A stretch of 64,000 nt of DNA from Sphingopyxis bauzanensis (GTDB lineage: Bacteria > Pseudomonadota > Alphaproteobacteria > Sphingomonadales > Sphingomonadaceae): NCBI RefSeq assembly GCF_002205675.1, contig NZ_NISK01000004.1, positions 372,001 through 436,000 on the forward strand, read 5' to 3'. Below the pieces are notes generated by a model, which did not search any database, had not been told where the DNA came from, and saw only the letters and a program-made list of their open reading frames with translations. Of this stretch, positions 54,772 to 63,353 are shown in pieces. Both the position numbers and the translations under genes were made by a program. Position 1 is the first letter of the stretch. Each line of letters opens with the position of its first letter.

Positions 54772-56143
54772 TCCGCTGATCCTTGCGCGCATCCAGTTTG
54801 CCGCGAACATCAGTTTCCACATCCTGTTCCCGACGATCACGATCGCGCTCGGCTGGGCGCTGCTCGGCTTCAAGCTCGCGTATAACCGCACCAAGGACGG
54901 GGCGTGGATGGACGCGTATCGCCTGTGGGTGAAAGTGTTTGCGCTGAGCTTTGCGATGGGGGTCGTGTCGGGCATCACGATGAGCTTCCAGTTCGGCACC
55001 AACTGGCCGGGCTATATGGAAAAGGTCGGCAATATCGCGGGGCCGCTGCTCGCTTATGAAGTGCTCACCGCCTTTTTCCTGGAAGCGGTGTTCCTGGGCA
55101 TCATGTTGTTCGGGTTCAGCCGGGTGCCGAACTGGGTCCACACGACCGCGACGCTGCTGGTCGCAGGCGGCACGACCTTGTCGGCCTTCTGGATCATTGT
55201 CCTGAACAGCTGGATGCAGACCCCGGTCGGTTATGAAATCCGCGACGGCGTCGTCCATGCCACCGACTGGTGGGCAATCATCTTCAACCCGTCGATGCCG
55301 TACCGGCTGATCCATATGCTGATCGCTTCGGCGCTGACTGTCGCCTTCCTGATCGCGGGCATGTCGGCATGGCGCTGGCTGAAGGATGGCGGCGGCGAAG
55401 GGGTGCGGCGCACCTTGAAGGCCGCGGTCTATGCAGCCGCGCTACTGATCCCGGTGCAGATATTTGTCGGCGACATGCACGGGCTCAACACCCTGGAGCA
55501 TCAGCCGCAAAAGGTTGCGGCGATGGAGGCGAATTGGGAAACGCGCGGCAATGTTCCGCTCGTGCTGTTCGCGATCCCCGATGAAGACGCGCGCACCAAT
55601 CATCTGGAAGTGGCCATTCCCTCGGGCGCCAGCCTGATCCTGAAGCATGAGGCGGCGGGCGTCGTCCCCGGTCTCAACGATTACCAAGGCAACCACCCGC
55701 CGGTCGCGCCGCTGTTCTGGGGCTTCCGGATCATGGTCGGGATCGGGGTCGCGATGCTGGCGCTGGCGTGGTTCGCGGCATGGACGATCCGCCGCCGCGG
55801 GGTCGATGCGATGCCGCGCTGGTTGGCTTATGGACTGGTCGCGATGACCTTCAGCGGCTGGATTGCGACGCTCGCGGGCTGGTATGTCACCGAGATCGGC
55901 CGCCAGCCGTGGCTGGTGACCGGCGTGCTCAAGACCGCCGATGCGGTCGGCCCGGTTGGCAGTGCGATGGTCGCGAGTTCGCTGACGCTGTATCTGATCG
56001 TCTATGCGGTGCTGCTGACCGCCTATATCGCGGTGCTGTACCGCCTCGCGCGGCTCGGCAAGGCAGCGCCGAACGACAAGCCGATGTTCCCGGTACCGAC
56101 CATCGCCCCCGGCCCCGCCGCCCCGCAGGAAGAACCGGCATGA
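54758..56143 (+). CDS. cydA: Cytochrome bd-type ubiquinol oxidase subunit I (cyanide-insensitive type)
   Basis: 461 aa. Quinol oxidase subunit that carries the haems. The N-terminal ARIQFAANISFHILFPTITI includes the haem-ligating histidine, followed by nine predicted helices and a short Q loop. The motif GRQPW (about 381-385), in place of the GWxxxE/GRQPW context of long-loop CydA, and the short length mark the CIO (cioA) branch. Second gene of the operon after the regulator; its stop overlaps cydB (ATGA). Confidence 0.94.
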   Translation: MDALDPLILARIQFAANISFHILFPTITIALGWALLGFKLAYNRTKDGAWMDAYRLWVKVFALSFAMGVVSGITMSFQFGTNWPGYMEKVGNIAGPLLAYEVLTAFFLEAVFLGIMLFGFSRVPNWVHTTATLLVAGGTTLSAFWIIVLNSWMQTPVGYEIRDGVVHATDWWAIIFNPSMPYRLIHMLIASALTVAFLIAGMSAWRWLKDGGGEGVRRTLKAAVYAAALLIPVQIFVGDMHGLNTLEHQPQKVAAMEANWETRGNVPLVLFAIPDEDARTNHLEVAIPSGASLILKHEAAGVVPGLNDYQGNHPPVAPLFWGFRIMVGIGVAMLALAWFAAWTIRRRGVDAMPRWLAYGLVAMTFSGWIATLAGWYVTEIGRQPWLVTGVLKTADAVGPVGSAMVASSLTLYLIVYAVLLTAYIAVLYRLARLGKAAPNDKPMFPVPTIAPGPAAPQEEPA

Positions 56144-57147
56144 CCGCCTTCATCGATCCCTGGTGGCTGCCAGTCATTTTTGCCGGGCTGATGGGGCTGT
56201 CGATCCTGCTCTACGTCATCCTCGATGGCTATGACCTTGGCGTCGGGATGCTGACGCGGCTGGAGAAGGACGAGAATCGCGACCTGATGGTCGCGTCAAT
56301 CGGGCCGTTCTGGGACGCGAACGAAACGTGGCTGGTGCTCGGCATCGGACTGCTGCTCGTCGCCTTTCCGCTCGCGCACGGGCTGATCCTGACCCAGCTA
56401 TACCTGCCCGTCGTGCTCATGCTGGTCGCGCTGATCCTGCGCGGGGTCAGTTTCGAATTTCGCGCCAAGGCGGCGCCAGAGCACAAACAGCGCTGGGACC
56501 ATGCGTTCTTCGCGGGGTCGCTGCTGACCGCGCTCTGCCAGGGCTATATGCTCGGCGCCTATGTGCTGGGGTTCGACCAGAGCTTCGCGGCGGTGCTGTT
56601 CTGCCTGCTCGCGGCGCTCGGGTTGGTCGCGGGCTATGTCTTCGTCGGCGCCTGCTGGCTGATCTACAAGGTCGAGGGCGATTTGCAGAAACGCGCGGTG
56701 CGCTGGGCCGAGGTCAGCCTGTGGGCGACCGCGCTGGCTATGGCGATCATCTCGATCGCGACGCCGCTCTTGTCGGAGCGCATCTTCGACCGCTGGTTCC
56801 GCCTGCCCGAGATCATCGCGCTGCTGCCGATTCCGATCGCCGCCGCGACTTTGTTTATCGGCCTCGCAATCTTCCTGCGTCGCCCCTTGCGGGCGAAAGA
56901 CGAACTGTCATGGGTGCCGCTGGCGACCGCGGGCATCCTTTTCGCGCTGGGGTTTGTCGGTATCGCGTACAGCTTTTACCCCTATCTGATCGCCGACCGG
57001 CTCGACATCTGGCAGGCGGCGGCGAGCCCCGAGGCGCTGAGCATCATCCTGATCGGGGCGCTGTTCGTGCTGCCGGTGATTTTGGGATATTCGATCCTGT
57101 CGCACTGGATCTTCCGGGGGAAGGCGACGCATTTAAGTTATGAGTGA
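56140..57147 (+). CDS. cydB: Cytochrome bd-type ubiquinol oxidase subunit II
   Basis: 335 aa membrane protein with about eight to nine helices. The N-terminal ILDGYDLGVGML and the segment GPFWDANETWLVLG are CydB signatures. Partner of CydA in the quinol:O2 oxidoreductase. It is translationally coupled to cydA. No small cydX gene is recognisable immediately downstream, where a hairpin at 57184-57205 follows. Confidence 0.94.
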   Translation: MTAFIDPWWLPVIFAGLMGLSILLYVILDGYDLGVGMLTRLEKDENRDLMVASIGPFWDANETWLVLGIGLLLVAFPLAHGLILTQLYLPVVLMLVALILRGVSFEFRAKAAPEHKQRWDHAFFAGSLLTALCQGYMLGAYVLGFDQSFAAVLFCLLAALGLVAGYVFVGACWLIYKVEGDLQKRAVRWAEVSLWATALAMAIISIATPLLSERIFDRWFRLPEIIALLPIPIAAATLFIGLAIFLRRPLRAKDELSWVPLATAGILFALGFVGIAYSFYPYLIADRLDIWQAAASPEALSIILIGALFVLPVILGYSILSHWIFRGKATHLSYE

Positions 57148-57183
57148 ATGAGGACCGTTTGGCATAGGTAGTGGACGGAGCCG

Positions 57184-57205
57184 ATCCTCCCCGTTGGGGG
57201 AGGAT
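57184..57205. terminator. Hairpin after cydB, possible terminator
   Basis: ATCCTCCCC-GTTG-GGGGAGGAT is a perfect 9-bp stem with a four-base loop, 36 bases after the cydB stop. The following TACTTCT is only weakly T-rich, so termination is uncertain. Confidence 0.5.
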
Positions 57206-57294
57206 TACTTCTGACGGCCTCCACCCCCTCGCCCGCGTCATCTTTCGCGGCCCGCGCTAACCTTCTTTTAACCAGCGGACTCCCACAACAGCCT

Positions 57295-57993
57295 ATGGCT
57301 GTTTTTGGACATTTTCTGCCAGCGGCGCCGGGCACCGACCAGCGTCAGGACGCGCGCCGGAAGCTCAGCCTGCTTGCCAAGGGCGTGCAGCATGATGGCA
57401 CCGGTATCGAGGTGCAGATCCACAATATCTCCGGAACGGGCCTGCTGTTCGAAAGCGACATCAAGCTGGCGGCGTGCGACAGGATCGAAATCGAACTGCC
57501 GCATGCCGGCGACATCACGGCGGTCGTCATCTGGGCCAGCGGGCGGCTGTTCGGTTGCCAGTTCGAAGGTCCGGTTTCACCGGCGACGCTGAGCGCGGTC
57601 GAGCTGAAGAGCGCGGTGGCCCCAACGCCCGAACCCATGCCGGCCATCGCGCCGCCGCCCGGCATGAACGAAGTTGACGCGGATCCGGCGAGCGATGAAG
57701 CCTTTGGCGACCGGTTGCAGCGGCTTCGCACCAGCGCCGGGCTCAGCCTGGCCGAGGTTGCCAAACGCATGGGTGTCAGCGCGCCGTCGGTGTCCGGCTG
57801 GGAAAAGGGTCGGGCGCGCCCGACGCGCGGCCGGGTCGTGAAGCTCGCCGCCATTCTGCGTGTCCCGACCTCTGATCTACTCGATCATGCGGCGCCCGAG
57901 GAATTTCAGGAGCTTGTCGACCGCAGCCGCGAACAGATTGCCCATGCCGCTGGGGTCAGCCCCGACCGGGTCCGGATCACCATCGACTATTAG
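57295..57993 (+). CDS. PilZ domain fused to a C-terminal XRE helix-turn-helix
   Basis: 232 aa. The PilZ-like domain (about 15-100) shows the QDARRKLSLLAKG start and IHNISGTGLLFES, close to the c-di-GMP-binding RxxxR and N/DxSxxG motifs. A Pro-rich linker (about 105-130) leads to an XRE/Cro-type HTH (about 137-195: FGDRLQRLRTSAGLSLAEVAKRMGVSAPSVSGWEKGRARP). The combination suggests a DNA-binding regulator that may respond to c-di-GMP. The RxxxR site appears as RQDARR, so binding is plausible but unproven. Confidence 0.85.
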   Translation: MAVFGHFLPAAPGTDQRQDARRKLSLLAKGVQHDGTGIEVQIHNISGTGLLFESDIKLAACDRIEIELPHAGDITAVVIWASGRLFGCQFEGPVSPATLSAVELKSAVAPTPEPMPAIAPPPGMNEVDADPASDEAFGDRLQRLRTSAGLSLAEVAKRMGVSAPSVSGWEKGRARPTRGRVVKLAAILRVPTSDLLDHAAPEEFQELVDRSREQIAHAAGVSPDRVRITIDY

Positions 57994-58018
57994 CGGTTCA
58001 ATCGCCGTCGGTCAGGCG

Positions 58019-58669
58019 TCACAGCATCAACAAGAACCGTTCGATATCGACCGCCGCACTTCGCGCAGCGCGTAGCAAGTTTGCCTGAAAATCGCCGCCG
58101 CTGGCGTCATTGGCCTCGTCGGTCACCGCCTTGATCGCCGCCCATGGCTTGCCGAGCCGCGCCGCGGCCTGCGCCACCGCGCCGACCTCCATATCTACGA
58201 GCGTCGCGCCGAGCGATTGCAGGTCGACGGCAGCTTGCGGGCAGGCGATAAAGCTGTCGCCGCTGGCGATGCGCGCATGCGGCAGGCCGAGGCCGGGGTC
58301 GGGCATGGCGGTGAAATGCGCCTCTGCCGCTTCGCCCATCGGCCAGTCGCCCGCGCGGTAGCGGCGGAAGGTGCCGGGGTGGACCGCGCCATAGTCATGC
58401 TGGAGCGCCTCGGCGATCCAGTAGGCGCCGGGTGCAGCGCCGAGCGCGCCGCAAGTGCCGGTCATCAGGATGAGGTCGGCGGAGGCGCCGAACAGGCCGG
58501 CAGCGAGCGCGGCGTTGACCTTGCCGAGACCGCAGGTAGCGATGGTTAGATTATGGTTTTGGGTGGTTAGGTGGCGGAGCGGGATTGGACCAGCGTCGCG
58601 GGTGCCGGTGTTGGGGAACAAGGCGTCGGCCTCTTCGGGAAGCGCGGCGAGGATGAGGAGGTTGGGCAT
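58019..58669 (-). CDS. Nucleoside phosphorylase-like hydrolase (MTA/SAH nucleosidase family)
   Basis: 216 aa. PNP_UDP superfamily fold: LLILAALPEEADAL at the start, TGTCGALG, the FIACP segment, and VDMEVGAVAQ with the ribose-binding Glu, then KAVTDEAND with the catalytic Asp in place of the usual SDxAD. These resemble 5'-methylthioadenosine/S-adenosylhomocysteine nucleosidase, but other nucleosidases of the superfamily cannot be excluded. Single gene between convergent and divergent neighbours. Confidence 0.82.
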   Translation of the reverse strand: MPNLLILAALPEEADALFPNTGTRDAGPIPLRHLTTQNHNLTIATCGLGKVNAALAAGLFGASADLILMTGTCGALGAAPGAYWIAEALQHDYGAVHPGTFRRYRAGDWPMGEAAEAHFTAMPDPGLGLPHARIASGDSFIACPQAAVDLQSLGATLVDMEVGAVAQAAARLGKPWAAIKAVTDEANDASGGDFQANLLRAARSAAVDIERFLLML

Positions 58670-58690
58670 GCCTGCTATCTAGCTCCCCCC

Positions 58691-58794
58691 TCGTTCGTGT
58701 CGAGCGAAGTCTATCCCGAGCCCGTCGAGGCGGTGGAGACACCGTGAGGGTAAGCTCCACCGAGGGGCATCTCGACTGCGCTCGATGCGAACGG
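58691..58794. repeat. Intergenic palindrome, family 1 (copy K)
   Basis: The arms TTCGTGTCGAGCGAAGT and CTCGACTGCGCTCGATGCGA enclose a second pair, GGTGGAG and CTCCACC. It lies next to a family-2 copy (58804) in the same gap. Confidence 0.65.
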
Positions 58795-58803
58795 AATCAA
58801 GTT

Positions 58804-58892
58804 CGTCGCCCCCGCGAAGGCGGTGGCCGCTGCCGCAATTATCCTACGCCGCTGCGTAAACCGATGGCGGCCCCCGCCTTCGCGGGGCGACG
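58804..58892. repeat. Intergenic palindrome, family 2
   Basis: CGTCGCCCCCGCGAAGGCGG and CCCGCCTTCGCGGGGCGACG are long, nearly exact inverted arms about 40 bases apart, just before the SBF-type transporter gene. Confidence 0.75.
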
Positions 58893-58935
58893 ATAATCTT
58901 GCCAAACCACCCTCACCCCGCCATCGCTCCCCATT

Positions 58936-59907
58936 ATGCTCGCCCGCATTTTCCCCGACCGCTTCGTCCCAATCCTGCTCGCGACGATCCTGCTCGCCAG
59001 CTTTCTGCCGGTGCGCGGCGCGGCGGTGCCGGTGGCGCAAGGGGTATCGACCGCGGCGATCGTGCTGCTGTTCTTTCTCAACGGTGTCCGCTTGCCGCGG
59101 GGCGAAGTCCTGCATGGCATCCGCAACTGGAAATTGCAGGGCAGCGCGTTGATGTTCTGCTTTGGCGTCATGGCGTTACTGGGGCTCGGCGCGCAGCTCG
59201 CGGCCGTGGCGCTGCTGCCCGCGACGCTCGCGCTCGGTTTTCTCTTCCTTGGCATCCTCCCCTCGACCGTCCAGTCGGCGACCGCGGCGAGTTCGATGGC
59301 AGGAGGCAATGTCGCCGCCAGCGTCGTCGCCGCGGCGCTGCTCAACCTGGTGGGCGTGATCGCCGCGCCGCTGCTGTTCGCCGCCCTCGCGGGCAGCGCG
59401 GGCGAGATCAGCGGGGCCGCCGCCTTGCGGATCGTCGCGATCCTGCTTTTACCCTTCATCGTCGGCCAGCTCGCGCAGAACTGGCTGCGGCCCTGGGTGC
59501 TGATGCACAAGGGACTGACAACCGCGATGGACCGGACCGCGATCGCCGTCGCCGTCTATGTCGCTTTTTCCGCCGCGGTGGTCGCGGGGATCTGGGACCA
59601 GCTTGACGGGCGCGAGATCGGCATCGTGTTCGGCGCCGTTGCGATCCTGCTGACGCTGTCGTTCGGCGGTGCGTGGGCCTTTGGCGCGCTGCTGAAGCTC
59701 GCACGGCCCGACCGCATCACCCTGCTGTTCGCGGGCGCGCAGAAAAGCATCGCGGTCGGGGCGCCGCTTGCCGCGACGCTGTTCCCGCCCGCCACCGCGG
59801 GCATGGTGCTGGTCCCGATCCTCGTCTATCATATGGCGCAGCTGATCCTGTCGGCGTGGATCGCACCGGCTTTGGTTCGGCAACCGACAGGTGTAGTGCT
59901 TGAATAA
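58936..59907 (+). CDS. Bile acid:sodium symporter family protein (SBF-like)
   Basis: 323 aa with about ten membrane helices. The FLNGVRLPRGEVLHGIRNWKL segment and the GILPSTVQSATAASSMAGGN crossover region are typical of the SBF-like (PF13593) branch, which transports organic anions with Na+; the substrate here is unknown. The first residues (MLARIFPDRFVPILL) fit this branch. The gene begins after two palindromes. Confidence 0.9.
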   Translation: MLARIFPDRFVPILLATILLASFLPVRGAAVPVAQGVSTAAIVLLFFLNGVRLPRGEVLHGIRNWKLQGSALMFCFGVMALLGLGAQLAAVALLPATLALGFLFLGILPSTVQSATAASSMAGGNVAASVVAAALLNLVGVIAAPLLFAALAGSAGEISGAAALRIVAILLLPFIVGQLAQNWLRPWVLMHKGLTTAMDRTAIAVAVYVAFSAAVVAGIWDQLDGREIGIVFGAVAILLTLSFGGAWAFGALLKLARPDRITLLFAGAQKSIAVGAPLAATLFPPATAGMVLVPILVYHMAQLILSAWIAPALVRQPTGVVLE

Positions 59908-59959
59908 CACAGAGCTGCATGCCATATAGACAGGCGGCACGGGGTTGGAAGGAAGACGA

Positions 59960-61171
59960 ATGAGCGAAGTGACGGCCACTGCGACCGCAACTGACGAACT
60001 GAAGCTGACCCCGCCCGACCCGGTGCCGGCGGTGTCGCCCGAAAAAGCCGCCGGGCTGGTCCCGCTGTCGACCGAGCAGAAGTCGAAGCTGGAAGAACGC
60101 GTTGACGGCTTTATCGACGACCTGGTCGCGCAGGACGTCAACTCGCCCGCGTTCGGGCAAAAGGTCGACCAGATCACCAACATGGGCCGCAAGGAAATGC
60201 TGGAGGCGGCTAACCAGTCGAACCGCTTCCTCGACCGCCCGATCAAGGCGATGGACCGCGACAGCGACATCGGCCTGAACCTGATCGAATTGCGCAACAC
60301 CGTCGAGCGGCTCGACCCGTCATCGAACGGCAAGCTGATGTCGAAACGCGGCATCCTCGACAAATTGTTCGGCAGCAGCGTCACCAATTATTTCGCCAAA
60401 TATCGCAGCGCCCAGTCGCATATCTCGGGAGTGCTCAACGCGCTGGCAAACGGCAAGGACGAGCTGTTGATGGACAATGCCGCCATCGACGTCGAACGCC
60501 GCAAGCTGTGGGAGGCGATGGGCAAGCTGGAGCAGATGGTCCATATCGCCCAGACGCTCGATGCCAAACTCGAAGCAAAAGCCGAAGAACTCGACAGTAG
60601 CGACCCGGCGAAAGCCAAGGTGCTGCGCGAAAATGCGCTCTTCTATGCGCGCCAGCGGACGCAGGATCTGCTCACCCAAATGGCGGTGACGGTGCAGGGC
60701 TATCTCGCGCTCGACCTCGTCAAAAAGAACAATGTCGAGCTGGTAAAGGGGGTCGACCGCGCCAGCACGACCACCGTCGGCGCGCTGAAAACCGCGATCA
60801 CCGTCGCGCAGGCGATGACCAACCAGAAGCTGGTGCTAGAACAGATCACCGCGCTCAACACGACGACCGCGAACATCATCGACGGCACGTCGAAGATGCT
60901 GAAGGACAATACTGCGCGCATCCACGAACAGGCGGCGTCGAGCACGATCCCGATGGAGACGCTGCAGCGTGCGTTCCAGAATATCTATGACACGATGGAC
61001 GCGATCGACACCTTCAAGCTCAAAGCGCTCGACAGCATGAAGACGACGGTCAACACGCTGGAGGGCGAGGTCGCCAAGTCGAAAGGCTATATCGCGCGCG
61101 CCGAGGGTGCGAGCCAGGCGCAGGCGAGCGTCGGTGGCGCCGACAGCCCGCTCGCGTCGCTCGAAGGATGA
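59960..61171 (+). CDS. TelA-family toxic anion resistance protein
   Basis: 403 aa, mostly helical. The TelA domain (about 30-400) contains LDRPIKAMDRDSDIGLNLIELRNTVERLDPS, and the C-terminal AFQNIYDTMDAIDTFKLKALDSMKTTVNTLEGEVAKSK, both characteristic. Family members are linked to tellurite and envelope-stress tolerance; the biochemical role is unknown. ATG 59960 follows GGAAGGAAG. Its stop overlaps the XpaC-like gene (ATGA), a pairing also seen in Bacillus. Confidence 0.9.
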   Translation: MSEVTATATATDELKLTPPDPVPAVSPEKAAGLVPLSTEQKSKLEERVDGFIDDLVAQDVNSPAFGQKVDQITNMGRKEMLEAANQSNRFLDRPIKAMDRDSDIGLNLIELRNTVERLDPSSNGKLMSKRGILDKLFGSSVTNYFAKYRSAQSHISGVLNALANGKDELLMDNAAIDVERRKLWEAMGKLEQMVHIAQTLDAKLEAKAEELDSSDPAKAKVLRENALFYARQRTQDLLTQMAVTVQGYLALDLVKKNNVELVKGVDRASTTTVGALKTAITVAQAMTNQKLVLEQITALNTTTANIIDGTSKMLKDNTARIHEQAASSTIPMETLQRAFQNIYDTMDAIDTFKLKALDSMKTTVNTLEGEVAKSKGYIARAEGASQAQASVGGADSPLASLEG

Positions 61172-61893
61172 CGATGAGCGAGGTCGACAAGGTCCGGATG
61201 TCCGCGGCATCAGCGATCGAACGATCGCGCGAGCGCCGCCGCCCGATCGGGACCAAGAGCGTCGCGCTGCGCCGCCAGCATCTGTACAAAAAGCTGGGCC
61301 GGGTGCTGATCGCGGGGGGTATCGTGTTGCTCGGCGCCGCGCTGTTCGGCGCGCTGATTCAGCCGCTCGGCTTCACCGGGCTGCTGGCGCTGTTCGTGCT
61401 GCTGATCGGCGTCGCAGTGCTGTTCGGCCGCTCGCCCTTTCCCGAACCACGTCAGGCCGATTTGCCCAAGACCGATTTGAAGCAGCTCGCGGGGCGCACC
61501 GAAATCTGGCTGGAAGCGCAGCGTCCCGCGCTTCCCGCACCCGCACGCACGCTGGTCGACGGCATCGGCGTCCAGCTCGACCTGCTCGCGCCGCAGCTCC
61601 AGACCCTCGACCCCAGCGAACCCGCGGCGGCGAATATCCGCAAGCTGGTCGGCGAGGATTTGCCCGAACTCGTCGCGGGTTACCAGCGCATCCCCACGGG
61701 GCTGCGCGGCGAAGCCCATGCCGGTCGGACTCCCGACGAGACGCTGGTCGGCGGGCTCAAGATGCTGGAGGCCGAGATTGGCAGCGCGGCGCGCAGCCTG
61801 GCCGCGGGCGAACTCGACAAACTGGCAACGCGCGAACGCTATCTCCAGCTCAAATATCAGGGCATCGACGGCGAGGATTCGCCCGCCAGCTAG
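61168..61893 (+). CDS. XpaC-like membrane protein
   Basis: 241 aa. A basic N-terminus (ERSRERRRPIGTKS) precedes two membrane helices (about 45-62 and 67-86), then a soluble helical domain (about 95-241). Position behind telA and layout match the XpaC/'5-bromo-4-chloroindolyl phosphate hydrolysis' family, whose name comes from an old phenotype and not from a known reaction. A second ATG two codons in is possible. Its end overlaps the minus-strand 107-aa gene by four bases. Confidence 0.75.
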   Translation: MTMSEVDKVRMSAASAIERSRERRRPIGTKSVALRRQHLYKKLGRVLIAGGIVLLGAALFGALIQPLGFTGLLALFVLLIGVAVLFGRSPFPEPRQADLPKTDLKQLAGRTEIWLEAQRPALPAPARTLVDGIGVQLDLLAPQLQTLDPSEPAAANIRKLVGEDLPELVAGYQRIPTGLRGEAHAGRTPDETLVGGLKMLEAEIGSAARSLAAGELDKLATRERYLQLKYQGIDGEDSPAS

Positions 61894-62213
61894 GCGCTCC
61901 GCCAGCGTTGCACCCCGAACCACAGCAGCAGGATGAGCAGCAGCGGCGGCGCGAGGCCCCAATGCGTTGATCCGGCCAGCGGCGCGAGCAGCGGTGCCGA
62001 CGACAGCAGCCATAGCGCCGCGAGCAGCGCGCCGACCGCCAGCGCTTCGAACGCAAAACTGCGCCAGAAGCGCGCGCGGGCGCGGGCGTAGGCGGCCTGC
62101 GCGTCGTTCGCGCGTTCGACCTGAAGCGTAAAGGCGCGGTCGCCCGGACGCGTCGGCGGTGCCAACATCGCGGTCAGCATCGCATCGATGTCCGTCTGAT
62201 TCGAGGCCGTCAT
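61890..62213 (-). CDS. Hypothetical two-helix membrane protein downstream of the sigma factor
   Basis: 107 aa. A cytosolic helical part (about 1-48, DIDAMLTAMLAPPTRPGDRAF) is followed by two membrane helices (about 50-70 and 83-100). It overlaps the sigma factor gene by four bases (ATGA), the usual place of an anti-sigma factor, but no zinc or RskA-type motif is present. Its role as a regulator of the sigma factor is inferred only from position and topology. Confidence 0.72.
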   Translation of the reverse strand: MTASNQTDIDAMLTAMLAPPTRPGDRAFTLQVERANDAQAAYARARARFWRSFAFEALAVGALLAALWLLSSAPLLAPLAGSTHWGLAPPLLLILLLWFGVQRWRSA

Positions 62214-62866
62214 GCGTCCGCTCCTTCGCCGATCATCTTCTGCGCCTTGGCGCGCCCGCGCAAGACCAGGGATTTGAGCGTGCCGAGCGGCACCCCCATG
62301 ATCTCGGCCGCCTCACCGTGCGACCAGCCATGGCCGAAGCACAAAGTGAGCGCAGCGCGTTCCTGCGGCGAGAGTACGGCGAGCAAGCGGTCGGCGTCGA
62401 TCGCCGCATCGCTTGCGCCGCGCGGATCGGTCGACGTCGGCGCGTCGTCATCGCGGCCCGCCAGTCCCTCGCGCCGCCGCGCGGTGCGCCGCTGGTCGAG
62501 AAACAACCGCCAGCCGATCCCCATGATCCAGGCCGCATAACTCCCCTGCCCCCGATAATCGTCGGCGCGTTGCCACGCGCGGACGAAGGCTTCCTGCGCC
62601 AGATCGTCGGCGTCGCATCCCGCGGCGCGCGCAAGGAATGCCCGCAACCGCCCTTCGTGCCGCAGCACGAGGAGCTGGAAAGCGGCACGATCCCCCCCGG
62701 CAACCCGCTGGTTGAGAGCCCAATCTTCATCGGCGCTCCCACCATCACGCAGCGGCGCGCTCCTCGGCAGCCGCGGCGCGCGCGAGGCGGCGGCGGACGA
62801 GCAAGGCGATGCCGACAAAGATCGGGAAGAGTGACGCACCCGCAGCGGTGCGGATGATCTGTTCAT
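62210..62866 (-). CDS. ECF-type RNA polymerase sigma factor
   Basis: 218 aa from ATG 62866, but the sigma part begins only near residue 48 (EDWALNQRVAGGDRAAF). Region 2 (LLVLRHEGRLRAFLARAAGCDADDLAQEAFVRAWQRADDY, then ASYAAWIMGIGWRLFLDQRR) and region 4 (LSPQERAALTLCFGHGWSHGEAAEIMGVPLGTLKSLVLRGRAK) are complete. The first about 40 residues have no sigma character and overlap the upstream gene by 122 bases, so the true start is probably later (TTG near 62818 or an unmarked codon). Confidence 0.85.
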   Translation of the reverse strand: MNRSSAPLRVRHSSRSLSASPCSSAAASRAPRLPRSAPLRDGGSADEDWALNQRVAGGDRAAFQLLVLRHEGRLRAFLARAAGCDADDLAQEAFVRAWQRADDYRGQGSYAAWIMGIGWRLFLDQRRTARRREGLAGRDDDAPTSTDPRGASDAAIDADRLLAVLSPQERAALTLCFGHGWSHGEAAEIMGVPLGTLKSLVLRGRAKAQKMIGEGADA

Positions 62867-63353
62867 TGCCCTGGATCAGCCCGAAGCCCGCCATCGCGAG
62901 GCCGATCGCCAACAAGACAAGGGCATTGCGGTCATCACCCGGCGCCTCAGCCTCGCGGCTGCCGCCGACATGCTCATATGGCTTGTTGAGCTTTTCGATC
63001 AGCGGGCCGACCGAATCCGACTTGGCTTCGAGCGCGCGGCGGATCGAACGATGGAGCATCCACGCGTGGAGCAGCCGTGCGAGCAGGAAGAAGCCGACGA
63101 CAAACAGCGCGACGACCGTTAAATTTTCCAGCAGGCTGAACAACTGGTCGCTGATCGCAACCAGTTCGGTCGTCGGCGGCGGCGCCGGGATATAGGATGC
63201 GATTTCGCGCGGGCTGATATAGGCCGCGATATCTTCGGCGCTGATCGATTCCGCGACCGGAACCGATACTGTCGTGGGGGCGGGCGGCGTCGCCGCGGGG
63301 GCGGGCACGGTGGCGGCAGCGGCCGCGGCGGCAATCAAAAAATCCATCGACAT
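62745..63353 (-). CDS. Hypothetical membrane protein upstream of the sigma factor
   Basis: 202 aa. The N-terminal helix or signal (about 1-20) is followed by a Pro/Ala-rich linker and an acidic segment (ESISAEDIAAYISPREIASYI), then a membrane helix (about 75-95), a charged loop (ALEAKSDSVGPLIEKLNKPYEHV) and two more helices (about 145-185). No family is assigned with confidence. The GGAGAG ribosome site supports ATG 63353; ATG 63347 is possible. It leads the three-gene minus-strand sigma locus. Confidence 0.75.
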   Translation of the reverse strand: MSMDFLIAAAAAAATVPAPAATPPAPTTVSVPVAESISAEDIAAYISPREIASYIPAPPPTTELVAISDQLFSLLENLTVVALFVVGFFLLARLLHAWMLHRSIRRALEAKSDSVGPLIEKLNKPYEHVGGSREAEAPGDDRNALVLLAIGLAMAGFGLIQGNEQIIRTAAGASLFPIFVGIALLVRRRLARAAAAEERAAA

